In this document: positions 4,469-6,619 of the stretch, in pieces
Position numbering within the stretch: position 1 is the first letter of the stretch
How the letters are laid out: each line of letters begins with the position of its first letter
Assembly (NCBI GenBank): GCA_039811865.1
Contig: JBDHZK010000142.1
Location: 1 to 6,619, forward strand
Direction of reading: 5' to 3'
Length of the DNA: 6,619 bases
DNA from: JBDHZK01 sp039811865
GTDB lineage: Bacteria > Actinomycetota > Actinomycetes > Propionibacteriales > Propionibacteriaceae
Notes under the pieces: model-generated
Seen by the model: only the letters and a program-made list of their open reading frames with translations
What the model was told of the DNA's origin: nothing
Database searches by the model: none
Translations under genes and position numbers: made by a program

Positions 4469-5740
4469 ATGCCTTTGTTCGGTCGCAAGCCCAAGCCTGC
4501 CCCGGCCCCTGAACCGGTTGCTGCACCACTGTTCCCGGACGCCCCCGAGCGCGTCCGGTCGATGGCGGAGCACCTGGACTTCCTGCTCGCTCAGGTGCCG
4601 GCGCTGATGCCGTTCGGGGTCAGCCTGCTCGAGTCGTTCGGTCTCGTCCTGGCCGAGGAGATCGAGGCCGATGTGGACATCCCCGGGTATGACCAGGCGG
4701 CCGTGGACGGGTACGGGGTGCGCGCGGTGGACGTGTCTCGCGGATTGCCGGTCAAGCTCGCGGTCGTCGGCGAGATCGACGCCGGAGGCGTGGCGGAGGA
4801 CTCCCTGCCGCCGCGGACCGCGATGATCCTGCGCGCGGGCGCGCCGATCCCCGACGGCGTGGACGCCGTCGTCCCCGCGGAATGGACAGACCTCGGCGAG
4901 TTCGATGTCGAGATCCGGCGGGCGGTGGCCCCCGGGGAGAACATCTCGGCTCGCGGTTCGGACATCGCCGGCGACACCACGATCGCGCGTAGCGGCGACC
5001 GTTTGACGGCGAGGCGGTTGGCGGTGCTGGCCGGCGTCGGAGTCGACAAAGTGCTGGTCCGGCCGCGCCCTCGCGTCGTCGTGGTCGGAGTTGGTGCCAA
5101 CCTCGTCCGGCCCGGTACGCCGACGCTCAAGCCCGGGCAGGCGTTCAGCGCGGCGACCACGCTCGTCGCCGGGATCGCTCGGGCCGAGGGCGCCCAGGTC
5201 TACGACGCCGGGCTCGTGGGTGAGAGTGACGCGGAGCTCGAGGCGGTGGTCTCGGATCAGCTGATTCGGGCGGACCTGATCATCGTCGTCGGCGGGCTAC
5301 GGCTCGACGGCGGGATCGCCGGGAAGGTCGCCGCCGGGCTCGGGGTGGCGGATCTGGCCGAGGTGAATCTGCATCATGCCCGCGCGCAGGGCTTCGCGCT
5401 GGTCGGGGATGACGAACTGCCCATGTTGTTGTTCCCCGGCGATCCGGACGCCGCCTACGCGTCCATGCAGGCGTTCGGACGCCCCGTCGTCCGCCGGTTG
5501 CTGGGCGCCCGGCCGATGGACTGGGAGCAGGCCCGGCTGAAGCTCACCCGCGACGTGGTTTCGACGGACGGGGCGCAGTTGATCCCGGCCGGCGTCCGCG
5601 ACGGTGAGGCGACGCCGCTCACCGATCGCGGGCCGCTGGCGGCGCTCGCCGAGGCGGACGCGCTGATCGCGCTCCCAGAAGGCGGGTCCGCGCGGGCGGG
5701 TGAGGCCGTCGTCTGCTGGCTCCTCGACGGAGGCCAGTAG
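4469..5740 (+). CDS. moeA: MoeA/Glp-like protein with a degenerate molybdotransferase active site
   Basis: MoeA inserts molybdate into adenylylated molybdopterin. The 423-residue product keeps the MoeA fold pattern: the N-terminal domain around DIPGYDQAAVDGYGVRA (70-86), AMILRAGAPIPDGVDAVVPAE (118-138), the MoCF-like domain PRVVVVGVGANL (201-212) to ADLIIVVGGL (268-277), and the C-terminal barrel (about 350-423). The catalytic motifs are mostly gone. Against E. coli MoeA, TGA has become AGA (Ala123), STGDEL has become GVGANL (207-212), GGVSVG..D has become GGLRLDGGI (275-283), KPGKP has become ARAQG (304-308), and LPGNPVS has become FPGDPDA (322-328). Only the DGY aspartate (Asp80) is clearly kept. 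A Lys/Pro/Ala-rich extension (1-24) precedes the domain. It lies where moeA1 sits in mycobacteria. In Corynebacterium a MoeA paralogue at a similar locus (Glp) is reported to act in cell division with FtsZ; a structural role is my inference. Confidence 0.93.
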   Translation: MPLFGRKPKPAPAPEPVAAPLFPDAPERVRSMAEHLDFLLAQVPALMPFGVSLLESFGLVLAEEIEADVDIPGYDQAAVDGYGVRAVDVSRGLPVKLAVVGEIDAGGVAEDSLPPRTAMILRAGAPIPDGVDAVVPAEWTDLGEFDVEIRRAVAPGENISARGSDIAGDTTIARSGDRLTARRLAVLAGVGVDKVLVRPRPRVVVVGVGANLVRPGTPTLKPGQAFSAATTLVAGIARAEGAQVYDAGLVGESDAELEAVVSDQLIRADLIIVVGGLRLDGGIAGKVAAGLGVADLAEVNLHHARAQGFALVGDDELPMLLFPGDPDAAYASMQAFGRPVVRRLLGARPMDWEQARLKLTRDVVSTDGAQLIPAGVRDGEATPLTDRGPLAALAEADALIALPEGGSARAGEAVVCWLLDGGQ

Positions 5741-6409
5741 TTGGCCGAGAACCAGCCGCTCCAGGCGCGGTTCCCGGTCTTGCCGCGGTGGCCGGTGACC
5801 ATCGCCGCCGGGCCGGTCGAGTTGCGTCCGATGCGGCGGCGCGACCGTGTGGTTTGGGAGGCGATCCGCGCGCGCAACCGGGCCTGGCATGGCCCCTGGG
5901 ACGCCACCCCACCAGCCGGGCACGGCGGGGACGTCCCCGCGAACTTCAACGCGATGATCCGATCCTTCGATCAGGCGGCACGCGGCGGCACGATCCTGCC
6001 GTGGTTCGTCTGGTTCGCGCCCGACTGGCCGGCGTCGTCGGCGGCCGTGCTGGCTGGTCAGTTGACGGTGTCCGGGATTGCCTACGGCTCGGCCCGCTGG
6101 GGGCAGGTGGGCTACTGGGTGGATGAGCGTTGGGCGGGCCGCGGGATCATCCCGACGGCCGTCGCCCTGGCGTCCGACTACTGCTTTCAGGTGCTCGGAC
6201 TGCACCGGATCGAGATCGCCATCCGCCCGGAGAACGCGAAGTCGCTACGCGTAGTGGAGAAGCTCGGGTTTCGGCATGAGGGCCGGCGGGCTCGCTACCT
6301 GCACATCGACGGGGACTGGCGCGATCATGAGATGTTCGCCCTGCACGCCGAGGAGATCGGCGAGTCCGGGCTGCTCGGCCGGCTGCCGGCGCCGCGGACG
6401 GGGGCGTGA
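5741..6409 (+). CDS. rimJ: RimJ/RimL-type GNAT N-acetyltransferase
   Basis: The protein belongs to the GNAT family that transfers acetyl from acetyl-CoA to protein N-termini; E. coli RimJ acts on ribosomal protein S5, though the substrate of the actinobacterial version is not settled. The 222-residue product shows the subfamily start VELRPMRRRDRVVWEAIRAR (about 26-45) with ARNRAWHGPW(D)AT. It continues with AGQLTVSGIAYGSA (104-117), GYWVDERWAGRGIIPTAVAL (123-142; acetyl-CoA loop RWAGRGI), LHRIEIAIRPEN (153-164), SLRVVEKLGF (166-175) and RYLHIDGDWRDHEMFAL (183-199). The start is TTG 5741, directly after the moeA-like stop, with a perfect GGAGG at 5729-5733 seven bases upstream inside the preceding gene. 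This indicates coupled translation from one transcript. The pairing with moeA matches other actinobacteria. Confidence 0.95.
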   Translation: MAENQPLQARFPVLPRWPVTIAAGPVELRPMRRRDRVVWEAIRARNRAWHGPWDATPPAGHGGDVPANFNAMIRSFDQAARGGTILPWFVWFAPDWPASSAAVLAGQLTVSGIAYGSARWGQVGYWVDERWAGRGIIPTAVALASDYCFQVLGLHRIEIAIRPENAKSLRVVEKLGFRHEGRRARYLHIDGDWRDHEMFALHAEEIGESGLLGRLPAPRTGA

Positions 6410-6414
6410 CGAGG

Positions 6415-6450
6415 CCCCTCAGGCGATGACTCGTTGCGCCTGGTCAGGGG
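6415..6450. terminator. Stem-loop between convergent genes, possible bidirectional terminator
   Basis: CCCCT 6415-6419 pairs with AGGGG 6446-6450, and CAGGCG 6420-6425 pairs with CGCCTG 6437-6442. The result is an 11-bp stem with a 3-base bulge and an 11-base loop. It fills the short space between the rimJ-like stop and the stop codon of the convergent Ddn-like gene, overlapping the latter. No U-tract follows on either strand, so it would be a non-canonical terminator of the kind seen in GC-rich genomes. Confidence 0.45.
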
Positions 6451-6619
6451 TTCACTCTGGTCAGCCGTACCACCGGAATCTGCCGATCCGTCTGGGACTG
6501 ATACGCCGCGAATTGCGGCTGCTCGGCAACGATTCGTTGCCAGGTGTCGGTGTAGTCCTGCCCCGTTAGCGTCTCGGCTCGCACGGGGTAGGTGACGCCG
6601 TTCACCCGCAGTTCGATTT
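6444..6619 (-). CDS. C-terminus of an F420 (deazaflavin)-dependent nitroreductase-family protein, partial
   Basis: On the minus strand the last 57 codons of a gene enter from the right edge and stop with TGA at 6446-6444. The peptide includes ELRVNGVTYPVRAETLTG, then DYTDTWQRIVAEQPQFAAYQ and RQIPVVRLTRVNP at the very end. The run of Y-x-V-x-A-x-x-L/T-G, a Trp before a helix ending F-x-x-Y, and the terminal IPVV-x-L-x-R-V is the standard C-terminus of Ddn-type deazaflavin-dependent oxidoreductases, split-barrel proteins of about 140-150 residues that use reduced F420. The N-terminal two thirds, including most F420 contacts, lie outside the window. It converges on the rimJ-like gene with a 34-base gap. 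The exact substrate cannot be inferred. Confidence 0.85.
   Translation of the reverse strand, partial: IELRVNGVTYPVRAETLTGQDYTDTWQRIVAEQPQFAAYQSQTDRQIPVVRLTRVNP

Noticed and set aside
3637..4573. Long open frames on both strands across the cyclo-ligase gene
   Set aside because: They are alternative-frame shadows of 5-FCL with Arg-rich translations; only the frame ending at 3727 has family motifs.
1..6619. Mobile elements, CRISPR arrays, tRNA or rRNA genes, defence genes
   Set aside because: No transposase or integrase motifs, spaced repeats, cloverleaf or known defence domains were seen; the content is conserved chromosomal housekeeping genes.

Overview
This is a GC-rich window with strong G/C preference at third codon positions, typical of an actinobacterium. 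The gene set points the same way: an FmdB-type zinc-ribbon protein with a Ser/Ala-rich tail, a 5-formyl-THF cyclo-ligase, a MoeA-like protein and a RimJ-type acetyltransferase lie together, as they do in the Mycobacterium tuberculosis Rv0985c-Rv0995 region recalled from memory (mscL ... zinc ribbon, cyclo-ligase, galU, moeA, rimJ). The C-terminus of an F420 (deazaflavin)-dependent oxidoreductase at the right edge also fits. The eukaryote-like UDPGP-family uridylyltransferase at the left recalls Bifidobacterium or Propionibacteriaceae-like lineages, but I cannot fix the genus.

Layout. Bases 1-313 form a long non-coding leader with a perfect 9-bp-arm palindrome, a -10-like box, and a 12-bp perfect (16-bp with G.U) inverted repeat followed by a U-rich run; the start of a divergent gene may sit at the very edge. 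Then come, on the + strand, a UTP-glucose-1-phosphate uridylyltransferase (314-1687) and an overlapping small unknown gene (1677-2024). Converging on these is a minus-strand series reading right to left: 5-FCL (4353-3727), FmdB-like zinc ribbon (3651-3328), SAF-domain membrane-anchored protein (3243-2611) and mscL (2489-2118), ended by a clear intrinsic terminator at 2073-2100. A 115-bp divergent promoter region separates 5-FCL from a + strand pair with no gap between them, the MoeA-like gene (4469-5740) and the rimJ-like acetyltransferase (5741-6409). A convergent stem-loop and a partial minus-strand Ddn-type gene close the window.

Biology. The genes are mostly housekeeping: UDP-glucose supply for envelope glycans, osmotic safety valve, a putative redox chaperone, folate salvage and N-terminal protein acetylation. 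Two things stand out. The MoeA-like protein has lost nearly all residues known to be needed for molybdate insertion, so it looks like a pseudoenzyme, perhaps a Glp-type structural protein. The leader of the uridylyltransferase can fold into a terminator-ended three-way junction that I cannot assign to a known RNA class; it could be an attenuator or a small RNA. I saw no defence system, mobile element, CRISPR array, tRNA or rRNA.
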